This document shows positions 1 through 12,315 of a stretch of 64,000 nt of DNA, piece after piece. The notes beneath the pieces are model-generated. The model was not told where the DNA came from. It saw nothing but the letters and a program-made list of their open reading frames with translations, and did not search any database. Origin of the DNA: Palaemon carinicauda (lineage: Eukaryota; Arthropoda; Malacostraca; Decapoda; Palaemonidae); NCBI RefSeq assembly GCF_036898095.1, contig NC_090767.1, positions 26,132,654 to 26,196,653 on the forward strand. Reading direction: 5' to 3'. Made by a program: the position numbers and the translations under genes. Numbering within the stretch: the first letter of the stretch is position 1; each line of letters opens with the position of its first letter.

Positions 1-139
1 TTACTGTTCTCAGACTATTTTATTTTTCCTTGTTTCCTTTCCTCAATGGGCTATTTTCCCTGTTGGAGCCCCAGGGCTTATAGCATTGTGTTTTTCCATC
101 TAGGGTTATAGCTTAGTAATTGATAATAATACTACTATT
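1..139 (+). repeat. TAA-tailed dispersed repeat, copy 1 (3' part)
   Basis: This is the 3' part of a dispersed repeat seen seven times in the window. Its landmarks are CTGGGCTATTTTCCCTGTTG, then GGCTTATAGCA, then GGTTGTAGCTTAG, followed by a TAA/TAC microsatellite tail. It begins outside the window. No coding capacity is seen. The shared internal sequence plus microsatellite tail fits a SINE-like element or the 3' end of a LINE; which of the two cannot be told here. Confidence 0.75.
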
Positions 140-375
140 AAGCCATATAAGAATTTAAGAGAGACACAAATTACTATTATGGGTACAGAATAAGTTTCTA
201 TTGCTTGTACAGGTCAACTTAGATTCAAAACTTTGTAACTATTGAACTTTTGAAGTAAAATGTCCAGTAAATGAAAGACAGGGTTATTCCAGATTAAAAT
301 ATATACTGTAGTTGAAAGGATCACTCAATTGTGAGATTTTTTTATGAATATATCACTTTTTAATTTTTTTTCCTA

Positions 376-377
<2 letters not shown>

Positions 378-465
<88 letters not shown>
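378..465. repeat. (GA)n microsatellite
   Basis: About 44 uninterrupted GA dinucleotides. The Ser-Leu-rich reading frames that cross it on the minus strand come from the repeat and are not genes. Confidence 0.98.
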
Positions 466-468
<3 letters not shown>

Positions 469-926
469 ACTGGTGGCTATGGCTGATACTGCCAACATCT
501 GTCGAACTAGGCTGTAGACAACACCCATAGATGGTAGGCACCAATGCAAGAGTTTGAACAAATTCATTTATTTCACAAAAATTGCAGAGCTGTACAAATG
601 ATAACCTTCCTAAGACTGCCATTGCTTGAGATCAAACGAAGATATCTAAAACTAATAGTTGTTTTTCTCTATCAGGAATTGCGTGCACTTCCTTCCAAAT
701 GAATGATATCTGATAAGGGGTTGTGCAAGATGAATTAGTACAAGCATTAATTTTCGACATAGGTAAAGTGGTAAATGAATTTGATTTATATGCGATGTGT
801 ATGTTCAGTTGCTCACGATTGTGTCTCTATGTCAACTAATTAGTTGTTTTGTAAGTTCATTCATACACAATTCCTCAATAACTATCCTTTACCTAGCATC
901 TAAAATTCACAAAGCTTTTTTTTTTT
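466..926. other. AT-rich DNA, no gene seen
   Basis: No ORF with recognisable motifs and no repeat shared with the rest of the window. Short reading frames here lack any family signature. Confidence 0.6.
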
Positions 927-1400
927 ACTTTTGCAGACAAAAATATGCACAAATTAAGTTTTTTTTCACAATTTTCAACCATTGGTAGACTATGCACAAA
1001 AAATAGTTAAGTCAATTGGCCTCCAATTTCAAAAGGAAAATATGTAACTAAAAATAATATTTTAAATAAAACATTAAAAAAACAACTTTTGCAGACAAAA
1101 ATATGCACAAATTAAGAATTTTTTTTTTAACAATTTTCAACCACTGGTAGACTATGCACAAAAAAAAAGTTAATTCAATTGGCCTCCAATTTCAAAAAGA
1201 AAATATGTAACTAAAAATATTTTAAATAAAACATTAAAAAAAACTTTTGCAGACAAAAAATATGCACAAATTAAGTTTTTTTCACAATTTTCAACAATTG
1301 GTAGCATATCACAAAAAAGTTAAGTCAATTGTCCTCCAATTTCAAAAGGAAAATATGTAACAAAAAATAATTTTTTAAATAAAACATTAATAAAAAATTT
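927..1400. repeat. Three tandem units of about 158 bp
   Basis: Units begin at about 927, 1084 and 1243, each with ACTTTTGCAGACAAAAATAT and each ending in TTTAAATAAAACATTAA. They differ by small indels, mostly in A or T runs, and by scattered substitutions. This is a short satellite-like array of AT-rich DNA with no coding signal. Confidence 0.93.
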
Positions 1401-1499
1401 CGAAGATAATGCCCTCTAAATTCCTCTCTGGCGCCAAAAGAAAATTTAGACCTGTGGCCATGCAATGGTGCTGGTAATTACTTAATTTCTTCCTTTCAT

Positions 1500-1880
1500 A
1501 ACAATTATAGTGTTCCTACTTGGAACTCAAAACCACACTAATGATGACTACAGCCACTTGGAATATCGCATACAATAACCTCTCACAAATTCCATGTAAA
1601 CTTTCTTCGCCAATTTAAGGAAATGAATCTTTAAAGTTTATGGTGATTAAACATCAGAGAGGAAATAAGAGAAATAAAGCCGTTAAATGCCTCCTTACCT
1701 TTTCCCTCAATTTTTCACAGCACTAGTTAAAAACCAAGTCCTTTTCCGACCGGGTTTATGGCGGACTGAATCTCCTTCCACAGCAGTCAAAAACATCCCT
1801 AGACAAGCAATAGAATATCCCTAGATCAGAGGTATTTTCCCCTAGTATTATTCAATACAATGTATATACTGTGCTGTATT
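1500..1880. repeat. Diverged block repeated at 9,280-9,720
   Basis: This block and 9,280-9,720 share an ordered set of short matches in the same orientation: ACTCAAAACCACA, a CTTACCTT stretch, a TTCACA...GCACTA stretch, CATCCCTAGAC, and CCTAGA near AGTATT. On the minus strand both carry a GTAAG that looks like a splice donor (near 1,700 and 9,545). They could be old copies of one repeat or paralogous first-exon regions. The flanks (1,401-1,499 and 1,881-2,509) show nothing else. Confidence 0.5.
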
Positions 1881-2509
1881 TTCTATCGTAATATTCGATA
1901 TATTTACTTTCAATCACTGTATTTATGAAACCGCAAAACTATGAAATTTAGACAAGCAAAAGGATGACCCAACTTGTGTTTTGATTTCAACCTGTGCTAA
2001 GAAGGATATATTCATGCAGTTATAATTATATTGAGAATTCCACAGAAACAATAATTAACAGAACGCAAATATATCTCAATTGTGTGCCTCTAACAACTAG
2101 AATGTCCCTCTCTGGGGGGCAAATTTCCCACGACAATCAGGGACCTCAACCACATTCTTCGTTTCTCTGGTTAATCTCTCCATTAACTATGAAAGTTGCA
2201 TTTTGACTAGGATATATTTAGGTAGACAACTGACTTGTATGAACACCATTTAGTATTTCATAGGTATATATACAAGAGTGAAGCGTACAACAAGCTGGCT
2301 GTTTTATATTCACCTTGTAAAATAAACTAAATTTTGATTAAAACAAGCATTTTCCCCAAAAAAATTCTTTCCATAGTACAAACTTTATTAAAGTAATGTA
2401 TTTCAAATTAGACTGAATTACTCTAATATCTAAAGACTTATTAGAATATCTTCAAAGAATAATCTATTTTGAAGGAAAACACAGCTATTCGCATATTTGT
2501 CAACCAAAG

Positions 2510-3540
2510 TAGATTGATTAATTGATTTAAACTTTTCTGGTATCCTGACATCTAAGGACATTGACGCCGATATCATCTATTATAAATAAAGAATCAATAA
2601 AAACCATAAAAGCAGAGATATCATAAAGGTTAAACAGCTTCCAGAAGACCTGCTTCTGAAATAAATCTAAAAATACCGATAGGAAAATATGACACATCAT
2701 GTCCAAGAATCTTGGCAAGGATGAACCTGCCATCCGCACCTCGAGCCTCAAACAGATATCTATTTCTTCCGGTACTATAAGTTAGGCATTCCGTCATCAA
2801 ATCCTTCACTGTCAAGGGTACCAAACAGTCATCACAATATGGCTGGTGTTGAACAGTTAGCAGAAATTCATATGTTATCCGAGTTTGACCAATGAGGAGA
2901 CGACAAAGAGAAGTCTCCTACTTTCGGGGCATTATGTTATACTTCCAAGGGGATGTAACATTTGTTATCACTCATTTTATTTACAATTATTCTAATGCTG
3001 TTGCCAATTATTAGAAATCAAATTCTTAATGTAAGGTAAGCAATCTTTACAGGGAAAGAGTGAGAATGGGATATCTTTCTGGCAGCAACTAGGCTACAGC
3101 ATTCTTTGCCAGTGAATCTGTCTCCTCATTCCCAGACACACCTACGTTTGCCGGAACCCAGCAAAATTGAACTGTTATACCTCTCAGTCCTATAATAAAT
3201 GGCCATTCTAAAATCTTTAAAATTATAAGGTTACTACAATTAAAAACTTCTAAAGTTTGAAGGACACTCCTTGCATCACTAATAATGGTAAAATTACCTC
3301 CCTCCTCTAACGCTATTTTCTCAATAGCGGCTAATATACAATACAGTTGGGCAGTAAATATGGAAGATATTGGAGGAAGTGCACCTCTACAATTAAAACC
3401 ATTACCATGTACTCCAACCCCAACGCCAACATCAGATTTGGAGCCATCAATTTATATAAAAGTCAACTCCCTATGTTCTGCAACATGTTCCATAAAAAGA
3501 GACTGCTTCTAGGCATGTCATATTCTTTTTAACACCAATA
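2510..3540 (-). pseudogene. LINE C-terminal end: RNase H and cysteine motif, decayed
   Basis: Read on the minus strand from about 3,540. An RNase H core appears as IDGSKSD, then FTAQLYCIL, then IISDARS, then WVPANVGVSGNEETDSLAKN. The second acidic residue, normally Glu in FTAEL, is Gln here. Downstream (near 2,850-2,790) comes a Cys motif, PYCDDCLVPLT followed by TEC, known from the C-terminus of I/Nimb-type and related LINEs. The 3' end at about 2,512 runs into an AATC-type tail. Frameshifts break the frame between 3,095 and 2,880. EN and RT are missing, so this is a 5'-truncated dead copy. The clade is inferred from the RNase H plus Cys motif arrangement. Confidence 0.75.
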
Positions 3541-3881
3541 GAATTTTTACAAAAAGATATCTCTTTGAACTTGTAAACAAGAGGTCAAAGGCATTTGTAT
3601 TCATTTTACGAAGTGGTGATGAGAAAATAATAATGTTTTCCTGTACAGACATAAGTAAAACTAATTAAACTGCCTTTGATCAAGGGTTTACAAGCTATAA
3701 GCACAACAACTGTGTTCTACAGATAACGTTGCAAACAGTATATCTTTAGTTAGACATAACCTTACCCGCTACAATATACAGATATCAGACATTTCCTTGC
3801 CGGAATTAATGAAGGCAACTGTACAATATGAAGTAAAAGTTGAGAGGTTGGACAGCAAAATGGAAGCAGGATAATAGGTAT

Positions 3882-3883
3882 TA

Positions 3884-3934
<51 letters not shown>

Positions 3935-4030
3935 TGATAAGCTACAACCGAAGCTGGAAAATCAGGATGGTGTAAGCCAAAGGGCTCCAACAAGGTGAAT
4001 AGCCCAATGATTCTTCGCTCCTCCTGTACA
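3882..4030 (-). repeat. TAA-tailed dispersed repeat, copy 2
   Basis: Reverse-oriented copy. The tail reads as (TTA)n at 3,885-3,934, followed by AAGCTACAACC, GGAAAA, AGGGCTCCAACA and GAATAGCCCA, which are the complements of the family landmarks. Confidence 0.85.
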
Positions 4031-4129
4031 AAGTCACTTAAGATCCACGAATATGTAACAAAATCTGTCATTGGGGACATGGTCCAATTTCATTGCTGTT
4101 TTCCCCTGGTCCAAAAGCTTCATTATTTT

Positions 4130-4187
4130 GTTAGGGATTGGCGTCAATGACCTTAGATGTCGAGATGCCAGAAAACTTTAAATCAAT
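4130..4187 (+). repeat. Short LINE 3'-end fragment
   Basis: ATTGGCGTCAATGACCTTAG through AATCAATCAACC is the reverse complement of 2,512-2,570, the 3' end of the LINE at 2.5-3.5 kb. It is a second, very short 3' end of that family in the opposite orientation. Confidence 0.65.
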
Positions 4188-4189
4188 CA

Positions 4190-5578
4190 ACCAATTATTT
4201 TGTTAGGGCAGTGGAATGTGCACTAAAAAGGGTGCATGATTATGGTGTACAGTAGTGTTTTTTTTTCTTCTTTATTTTTGTTATCTTCTATGTATCTTCA
4301 ATAATTTGAAGAACACATCAAAAATAACTTTTGGAGTACAGCACAGTAATGTAATATTGAAGAGCTTTCGTTTTCATTCTCTGGTTCTTTGTATTTTTTT
4401 GCTGTCTCAGCTTTATAAGGCGCACTCTTTAATGTTTTGTATATGCATAAATATACTTATTTTGTTTATATTAAAGTTTTGTCTGTCATTTTGGGTTGAT
4501 TAGGTCATGTAGATTGATAAAATTTGTCTGCTGTTCTTAGTAAAAACGTTCTTTTTTCACAGTAAAAATACCGGTACATATATCATTGAAGAAGGTTGTA
4601 AGAACTTCTGTATCCTATTGTAACAATTAGTAACTTATCTTGGGAGTGTTTAGCATATTAAAGAGCAGAGTTACTAGGTGTGTTCTTTTACATGGTTAGA
4701 CACACATTGACGTAAAATAAATGCATATTGTAAATTGTAATGGCCATTGAAGCCATGTTCCTATGACTTACATCACAAATTTATTTTTATACTACTCTTA
4801 TGGCTTTTATAATACGAATTGTTACATGGAAAACATTATTGTGGATTTGTTGAAAAATGCACATCCTATAAAGAGTTGAATCTATGAAGTGTCCTTGTAC
4901 ACAGTTGGATAGTCACAGAAGACAGTAAATCTGAATTTAGCAAATCTTTATTCATAATCTTCCCTCTTCTCTATACTGATTTGTAAATGTTATTAAAATA
5001 TATCTTATTATCATTTACTCAATGATTCTGGTTCTGAAAAGGGAAATAATAAAACTGAAGTAGTAAAAGGATGTTGGAGCGAAGAAAACCAGCTCATCAT
5101 TCATAGACAGAATCTCACTAACTGTTACAGCCCTTCTGGTTGCTTTGAATGAATCCAGAAGTCCACACCAAGTCACTTATTAACTTCCACACCCTACTAT
5201 CGCTTAGGGACTTTCTTTGTCGAGGAACCCTTGCTGGGACAAAGTCGGGTAGTTCTATACCAACGAACCATAGGGGAAAGGTTAAAATTAATGGAAAATG
5301 TGGTGGCTGAATTACTGTAAAATTTAATATCTGTAAAATTAAATGATTTTTCCCCATGGTCCTGGAATTGAAGTGACCCTGGAATCAGCTCTGCCTTTAA
5401 ACTTGTAAGCTACAGGAAGTGAAAAAAAATCTCTATAGAACAGATCACAAGATAGTAAAGAGTAGAGAACATTTCTTACAAGACTGAGGTGTAAAGGGGA
5501 ATAAAGTAATTCCACACTTTGCTAATATAAGTACACATTGGCAAAGCTGCTAATCTTATCATGCTACATAATCATAAA

Positions 5579-5583
<5 letters not shown>
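4190..5583. other. AT-rich DNA, no gene seen
   Basis: Only short, low-complexity or hydrophobic reading frames without motifs. Nothing repeated within the window was recognised. Confidence 0.6.
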
Positions 5584-5668
<85 letters not shown>

Positions 5669-5678
5669 TATATATAAG

Positions 5679-5715
<37 letters not shown>
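5584..5715. repeat. (AT)n followed by (GT)n microsatellites
   Basis: About 80 bp of AT (5,584-5,664) and a GT run (5,679-5,715) separated by a short interruption. The minus-strand frame with Tyr-Ile and Thr-His repeats is an artefact of these runs. Confidence 0.97.
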
Positions 5716-5719
<4 letters not shown>

Positions 5720-6049
5720 TTTCATGGAGAAACAAACTTACACAACTAGTACGGAAAATATAGATTAAAAATGCTAAAATTTTCAAATTATATGAACTAA
5801 TCTCCATACCATCGAAAAAGGCAGAAAGCTGTAAAATATATACCAATTACTTTATACATGCATATATAAAGCAAGAGAAGACACTCCAAGATGTTTATGC
5901 CATAACACTTTACAAAGAATCACAAAAAGGAAAAGAAAAACTTTAGAACTGAAGTTTTTTCTGACACACATTCTTCCAACTATTTCAGATCCACAACAAA
6001 ATAATAATGTATAGAGCTCACTTGCTTCAGGATACACTCAGACACATTA

Positions 6050-6153
6050 TTCCATCTGTTTCCTTATTTCCTTTCCTCACTGGGCTATTTTCCCTGTTAG
6101 AATCCTTGGTCCTATAATAACCTTCTTTTCCAACTAAGGTTGTAGCTTAGCTA

Positions 6154-6201
<48 letters not shown>
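6050..6201 (+). repeat. TAA-tailed dispersed repeat, copy 3
   Basis: Carries CCTTTCCTCACTGGGCTATT, TTCCCTGTTAGAATCCTTGG and GGTTGTAGCTTAGCTAG, then about 17 TAA units ending near 6,201. Confidence 0.9.
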
Positions 6202-6204
<3 letters not shown>

Positions 6205-7639
6205 GAATGAGTCCTTGGAACTTGTAGAAAGTGACAGGAATACTTTCTATGTCCATAATGAATGTCTTTGTCCCTCAGTTGTAGGACAAAGGATAAAATA
6301 CTGGAATTAATGCTGTAAATGTACAGTACAGTTAGATGCCTCTTGAATTGTCTTATAAAAATATGAAAAACAGAGTAGCAAGGCTGTGAGACCAGATTGA
6401 CTGTGACCTAATACATCATCAGTATGACATGATGTTTTCATAACGGGTCAGTAGAAAAAACAGAGTATTTATTAAGTACCTATAGAATGACTTAATTCAC
6501 TGTCCTATAGTAAAGAAATTGATTTGGAATGACAATAAGTATGTGATTAAAATGGCAAAGCATTGGTAACCAAAGATACAGAGAGTAGGAGAGGCAAACA
6601 TGTAGCAATTTGAAACAGCATTTTCAACTTCTTTACGTAACAGATAATCCCTGCAAGTTTCATTACTCGACAATTAAAACTGTGGCCAGAAAGCTCTTCA
6701 CAAACAAACGCACATACACAAACAGGAGCGAAGACATAACCTCCCCCCAACTTCGGTGGCGGAGGTAATAAAATAGATGCATGTTATGTGATTCTAAATC
6801 ATGGATTTTCACAAGTAGTATTTTCCTCTACAACTTTTTTACAGATCTGTGTATCTATTGGGCAATGCCTCATCGCTTTGATATTTCACCATTTTAAATA
6901 AAATCAGCCTTAATTTGCATATTTCTTGTTCTTATAATAAGTTTTTCCATAGCTGGAATCCATACATATAAGCCTTATTCATAATATTTAAGGCATAATG
7001 CCAGTATGATAGAAGCAAAATTGCATTGAGTTGACGAACCCTACATGACAGCTTCGGATGAAATGTCGGTAAAGAATTTGTCTTCCTAAACAGTTTAATT
7101 TGTAATATACCGATATAAACCTTAAATAATGAGCACAAGCACTTCTCGTGTACATTCTTACCATGAAATAACTTACATTAATAAGTTGTCATACGAATTA
7201 AGGCCATTTTTACGACACAGAATCGAATTATCGATAGGGTAGCATTACAGATCATAGAAAAAAACAATAGAAGATACGAGTTATGAGATTTGTGGTTACA
7301 TTTCTGTGAATAGCTAATTAAGCCTTAAATACTTATTATCAAAGTTACTATTATTATTATTATTACTGCTGTATCATCATCATTACTACTGCATCATTAT
7401 CATTAGCTCAGTAAGCAAAATCTTATTAAATAAACGAAACAAAACAATATGACGTCATCACCTCCGATTGACATAGAAATCAAACGGAATTAAGCAAGAA
7501 ATTCTTCCCAACATAATTACAATACTACAAACCAACATACGTAAAATAATGGTAAATACCTCAATGCAAATAAAGCAGGAACAAATAATAAACCTATATC
7601 GTAACTCAGTTTTAAAAGAAAGCATTGTAAGTTAACATA
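6202..7639. other. AT-rich DNA, no gene seen
   Basis: No recognisable protein motif, tandem repeat or shared element. A short ATT run lies near 7,350. Confidence 0.6.
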
Positions 7640-7775
7640 TGGACCAAATATGCAGCCCCGAGACTATACAATAAGCTCTCGCTAGACATCTGAAAGACTG
7701 AGAGGAAACTAAAGACTTTCTTGACATACTTTTGACATCGGTTCTTGAACAGTTATGTGAAAGATTTACACTATT
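7640..7775 (+). pseudogene. LINE RT C-terminal remnant, copy 1
   Basis: Encodes AAPRLYNKLSLDI, a stop, then RKLKTFL. This fits the 'APRLWNxLPLxIR ... FKxxLKTFLF' ending of many LINE ORF2 proteins. It shares the run ATATGCAGCCCCGAGACTAT with 8,662-8,690. Only the 3' coding end remains. Confidence 0.55.
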
Positions 7776-8354
7776 GCATGGTATCACAGACTACATTTCA
7801 CAATTGTGGAACCAATGCTTAAATGAGAACTGATTTGTATCACACAGGTAAATGTGAACTTTAAATTCACAAATTAACAAAGTACCCAAGTCTGTGAACC
7901 CTCCCAAATTTATACGTCTCCTTAAATCACCATTATAATTTGTGTATAATCTCCTATAAGTCATTCAAGGGTAAAACTCAACCAAAAACACTGGTCCTTT
8001 ATAACCCCCTTTAGATAATTTCTAATATTTGTTGTTAGCTATTATAGATAAAAACATATTTGCTTACATAGAAAATACCTTTAAACTCTTCCATGAAGCC
8101 ACACACACATTGACAAAAATCCAAACTGGTTAGATAGAACTTGTTATGACCTCGATTGAAGTTTCTTAGTCCACAAAGTATTAAAGACAATATTGACGTT
8201 TTATGTAATCATTTCGATAACTAATAATCCCTTTTAAGTTTAAAATATGCACAATACCTTACGATTCTATCAGAACAGGTCGTCCAAAATATCTAAGAGA
8301 ATTGCTACATATTGTCCAGGGAACAAATCGTCCTGACACGAGAATAGTTACAGA

Positions 8355-8483
8355 TGGTTTCAAACTATTGAAACCTAGATACATGTCTACAGTCACTCCG
8401 GCTCCTAGTTACACCGGCCCTCAGTCATTGCAGCCCCCAACCCTAGTCACTCCGGCCTACCACCCTAGTTACTCGGTCCACTA
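8355..8483. repeat. Short degenerate repeat (CTAGTCACTCCGGC-like)
   Basis: Four or five loose copies of a 15-20-bp phrase built on ACTCCGGC and CCTAGTTAC. They give a small Pro/Tyr/Ser-rich frame with no family match. A minor minisatellite is the simplest reading. Confidence 0.4.
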
Positions 8484-8566
8484 ATTATACTATGTTATCT
8501 AGAAAAAATATATAATAACAGGCTCTTTCTTTTATTAAATAATTACACAGTATAGTCATACACATA

Positions 8567-8596
8567 CTACTACTACTAGTAGTAGTAGTAGTAGTA
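8567..8596. repeat. (TAC)n/(TAG)n palindromic microsatellite
   Basis: TACTACTACTAC runs directly into TAGTAGTAGTAG, giving a short perfect inverted repeat. Confidence 0.9.
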
Positions 8597-8654
8597 AATT
8601 TCTATCTCAACTATCATAATCGTTATTATCATTATTAATATTTAGGCTCTAGAG

Positions 8655-8890
8655 CCTTTAAATATGCAGCCCCGAGACTATACAATAAGGTCCCACTAGA
8701 CATACGAATAATTGTAGATTGAGGCTTTTAAGAGAGCACTGAAGACTTTCTTATTCTGCGAGTGTTTCGATAGTAATGATCTATCAGTAAGCGAGCAATA
8801 CGCATTGTGAAATGTTAAATCCTCCCAAATGAACATTGTTAAACGACCGTGGAGGTCCTGTAGAGAGTAGGGTTCCCCTACAGTACAAGA
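8655..8890 (+). pseudogene. LINE RT C-terminal remnant, copy 2
   Basis: Begins FKYAAPRLYNKVPLDIR, followed after a stop by a frame ending near a short NDLSVSEQYA-like phrase, then non-coding sequence. It is the same LINE family as 7,640-7,775, in the same orientation about 1 kb away. Stops and frameshifts make it a fossil; nothing upstream of the last few dozen codons survives. Confidence 0.6.
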
Positions 8891-10390
8891 CCAGATAGGC
8901 AGCCCTTAAAGTAAAATGATATGGCCTCAGGAAATTTCCACATGAATCTACTCCTCATTTAAGAATTGAAAATCTAATACAGGCAAAATAAATTTAATAT
9001 ATTAAGCACTCTTTTTTATGATATTTCATCACCACGAACAGTTTTCACAATCTTAAGAATTTAATGAAAAATAATCTCCAGTTTTTCTCCAACATCAAAT
9101 CAGAATATGTAACTAAAACCCAGTACCGGATTTTCCGATAGAATATTGATTAAACCATTTATAAAATGAGACATTCTAATTTCATCAATGGTTTCAGAAA
9201 GGACTTTAGCCCTCGAACCAGGCACTGACAGGCTAGTAAGTTTTTACTTTCCTATGGCAACAACCACGATTAAAGACGACTATACAACAGTCTTCTTGGG
9301 ACTCAAAACCACATTGCAACAATGTCGTATTGTTAAGTGATAACAATACTGTTGAGAAATCTCTTTAGATTATTTGGAACATATCATGCACTAAAAAAGC
9401 GATTTTCTTAAACGTCAATCAAAAAATACCTTCGCAAATTTAAGTCTTTTTTATGGGAATGGTTGGCAATTCAAATTGCTAGCGTTGACAGCAATATCAA
9501 TCCGCGAAATCGTCAGAAATAAACCTGAAAATTATATATGGTCTTACCTTCATTGCTTCCATTGTTCACAAAAGCACTAATTATAGAAAACACGTCCGTC
9601 CTCTTCCAAGTTAAGGACTAGAATGACTCTTCCACACGCGAAAAATTCATCCCTAGACGCCCCCTAGAAATTCCCTAAAGCAGAAGTAATTTCTTAGAGT
9701 ATTTAACAAAATTTACTCAGATATAGTTATTTCATATAGTGTTACATCTTCTATAACTAATATACCATGCATTTACTATTGATATATTAATTTATGATAC
9801 TACATACATAAAAGATTTAGCTTTTTAGAATATTCAGTTATTCAGGCATAAACCTAATCTACCATTCTATCCTCCCTTACTACTAGAGTAATCCCCTATA
9901 TGTGCATTAAAATTACCTAGCTTACAACATACTACAGTTAACGCAGCTTAAACACACAAGCATTATAGGGCCACATAAATTTATTCACGTAGAACATTTT
10001 AATGTATAGCATACTTTTGTAAAGACCATATAAAAATTCACAATAATTATACTTCTTATAACAAATAACACTCAAATAAAAGTGTAAGTCTTGCTAAAAC
10101 TATCTTAAATATCACAATTAGTATTAATAATCAATAAATAACAGACAAAACTAATAAATCAATAATAATTCAATAAATATAAGACAAACCCAAAGCAGCC
10201 TCTGAATATTTATAATTTTTCTATTAGAAAACCAGCCCATCGCAGATCGTAATATATATTTACCGTGGTATTATTCAATACTTTATCACCCGAATGCTCT
10301 TTCTGGTTTCAAACAAAACTGCAGGGGCTGTTGTTTCATGAATATTAAAATATCATCTTTGTGCTAGACACGTTAGATTTTTTATTGTTG
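8891..10390. other. AT-rich DNA, no gene seen
   Basis: Contains the second copy of the diverged block (about 9,280-9,720, see 1,500-1,880). On the minus strand that copy reads ATGGAAGCAATGAAG followed by GTAAGA, which resembles a start codon and splice donor. No continuing exon could be recognised. The rest shows nothing. Confidence 0.5.
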
Positions 10391-10394
10391 TACT

Positions 10395-10727
10395 TGTAAG
10401 GACACCGATCCCTTCGTCGTCCAGAAAATCGACAAACTACTTATTTATTTAGATTCTCTCTTCGCCACACTGTGGTGTCCTATGTATATATATTCCGCTC
10501 TACCAGAGCTACATTTTGATATATGTATCGTTTCATGACATCTTTTTGTTAACCCATAATTCATATATTTGTAAGTGTAAAAAAACACATATATTTTGGC
10601 GGGCACTTCAATCTGACTTGGCGCCAATGTGATCCTACATTTCCGTCCGCACCTTGTTATTTATTTCCGTGCGCATTCAAATAAAGTATCAGTTGACCTT
10701 GGTGACGCTTGTCTCACTGTCCTTACA
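10395..10727 (+). repeat. 5' LTR
   Basis: 333 bp, TGTAAGGACACCGATCCC to the terminal TACA. It holds ATATATAT near 10,485 and AATAAA near 10,680, which could serve as promoter and polyadenylation signals. Six differences from the 3' LTR were counted by eye. Confidence 0.95.
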
Positions 10728-10729
10728 AC

Positions 10730-10742
10730 TGGTGACCCCGGA
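10730..10742 (+). promoter_or_regulatory. Primer binding site (tRNA-Trp-like)
   Basis: TGGTGACCCCGG starts 2 nt after the 5' LTR. It complements the CCA end and acceptor stem of metazoan tRNA-Trp for about 11 nt, the primer known for CsRn1-type elements. Confidence 0.8.
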
Positions 10743-10879
10743 GTTGAAAGTAGCATCAGCGGTTTTGGCTTTGCCATTAACGGACTTATTACGGCCGTGC
10801 TACCTTCTACATACTCCGTTACCTTAGGCAAGAACCTGCCTTTGGTTCTCCCACACTTCGGTGAACGTAAGGCAGTAGG

Positions 10880-11725
10880 ATGAGCTTAACCGACATATCA
10901 ACCTCTCACCTCTTCGCCGACTCGTCGTTTGGCCACGATGTAGGAAGCAACACGCCCATCGCACCCAACGGCCTCGCCTCCACGCCCAAAGTCAAACTGC
11001 CGCCCTTTTCTCAACACAACACCACTTCCTGGTTCCTGAGAGCGGACGTACTCTTCCGCGTCGCTAGACTCAGCGACTCCTGCGCCAAGGCTGACATCGT
11101 TCTCACCTCCATACCTGAAGAAGTATTCGACAAGATTTCCCCATGGCTCGACGCCCAGGCCGGCCAAGTTTCATACGACAACCTGAGAACGAAACTCATC
11201 GGTATCTACTCCCTCTCCGTCTCAGCAAGGGCACAGAAAGTACTGGACCTCGCCGGCAAGCCCATGGGTGACACCTCTCCTGTCGAGGCGTGGGACGAGC
11301 TAACCGGCCTGCTCATGCTCCCCAAAACAGACAGCAACGGCCGATGACGTGAGATTAGCTTATCTCGCGAGATCTTTCTTCGACGCCTACCACAGGACGT
11401 ACGGGCCCAATTGACAGACGCCGACACTCTCCCGATGAACGAACTCCTGTCGAAGGCTCAGAACCTCCACGAGGCCTCCAAAGCATCTCGCCTCGGAGCA
11501 TCATCGTCAACACCGCCTCCGTTCTCCTCCTTCAGCAGCTGCTCTTCCATAGACTCCTCGGCAATGGCCCTCGAGGACGACGAGATCAACATTCTATCAA
11601 GAAAGAAACCACCGCAACCGACGCGACCAAACCCTAAGCCTAACCCAGTATGGTGCTTCTACCACCAACAGTTCGGCAGTGACACCAAGAAATGTAGAGC
11701 ACCATGCAGTTTCCCTAGAAGATGA
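10880..11725 (+). pseudogene. gag: gag of the Ty3 element, with internal stop
   Basis: Structural protein that forms the particle and binds RNA. The frame opens at ATG 10,880, 150 nt after the primer site. It shows the capsid-like start VKLPPFSQHNTTSWFLRAD and ends with a zinc finger, CFYHQQFGSDTKKCRAPCSF, the C-H-C-C form of CsRn1 elements. A TGA at 11,345-11,347 cuts it after 155 residues; the same frame then continues to a second TGA at 11,723-11,725 just after the finger. The next region (protease) is in the same frame, so gag and pol were probably one reading frame. Mutational stops are the simplest reading; programmed readthrough is possible but less likely because a third stop follows. 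Confidence 0.85.
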
Positions 11726-12300
11726 CGCCAGAAGCATCCACCTGCCACCATCGCGGCCGCAGTTAACCATAACAAGATTGGTTTCTGTATCCTCGATACC
11801 ATTTCCAACCGTAGACTCATGGTGGACACCGGCGCAATGCAGTCAACGTTCCCTCCTTCGAAGTCCGACCTAGACCGTGGTCCCGACAAAAACGCTCCCT
11901 CACTCATCGCCGCCAACGGATCTCCCATACGGTGCTATGGAATCAAGACCCTCAAGATATCTATCATGGGCCGTTCGTATTCTTAGCCCTTCGCTATCGC
12001 AGACGTCAATCGCCCCCTCCTCGGTGCGGATTTCCTCGCCCACCATGGACTCCTCGTCGATGTCGCTAACAGACGTCTCATCGACACGGGGACCTGCCAG
12101 TCTCGCGCCCTAGAACATGGCCCTGCAACAATGTCCGTATCCGCCGTAACAACGCACCCCTACGCCGACCTCCTACGAGAGTTTCCCGAGGTGTTCAAGC
12201 CCGAGCTCCGACACTCGCCAGGTTCCCCGTCCAAGCATGGCATCTACCACCACATCACAACGACAGGACCTCCCACTGTAAGAAAGCATCGAGCCCCTGG
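11726..12300 (+). pseudogene. pro: Protease region of pol, broken
   Basis: In the gag frame. It carries the aspartic protease active-site motif MVDTGAMQS at about 11,820 and the C-terminal flap/ILG-like phrase PLLGADFLAHHGL near 12,020. Between them lies a TAG at about 11,986. Sequence leading towards RT follows (YADLLREFPEVFKPEL). After about 12,290 the frame no longer matches: roughly 30 codons that normally lie between this region and the RT motif SPWASPL are missing, and the RT continues in another frame. This deletion by itself prevents a continuous polyprotein. Confidence 0.8.
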
Positions 12301-12315
12301 GCATCACCCCTGCAC

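Noticed and set aside
353..622. Ser-Leu-rich minus-strand frame
   Set aside because: It is read through the GA microsatellite; the repeat alone keeps it open.
5559..5846. Frame with Tyr-Ile and Thr-His repeats
   Set aside because: It is produced by AT and GT microsatellites.
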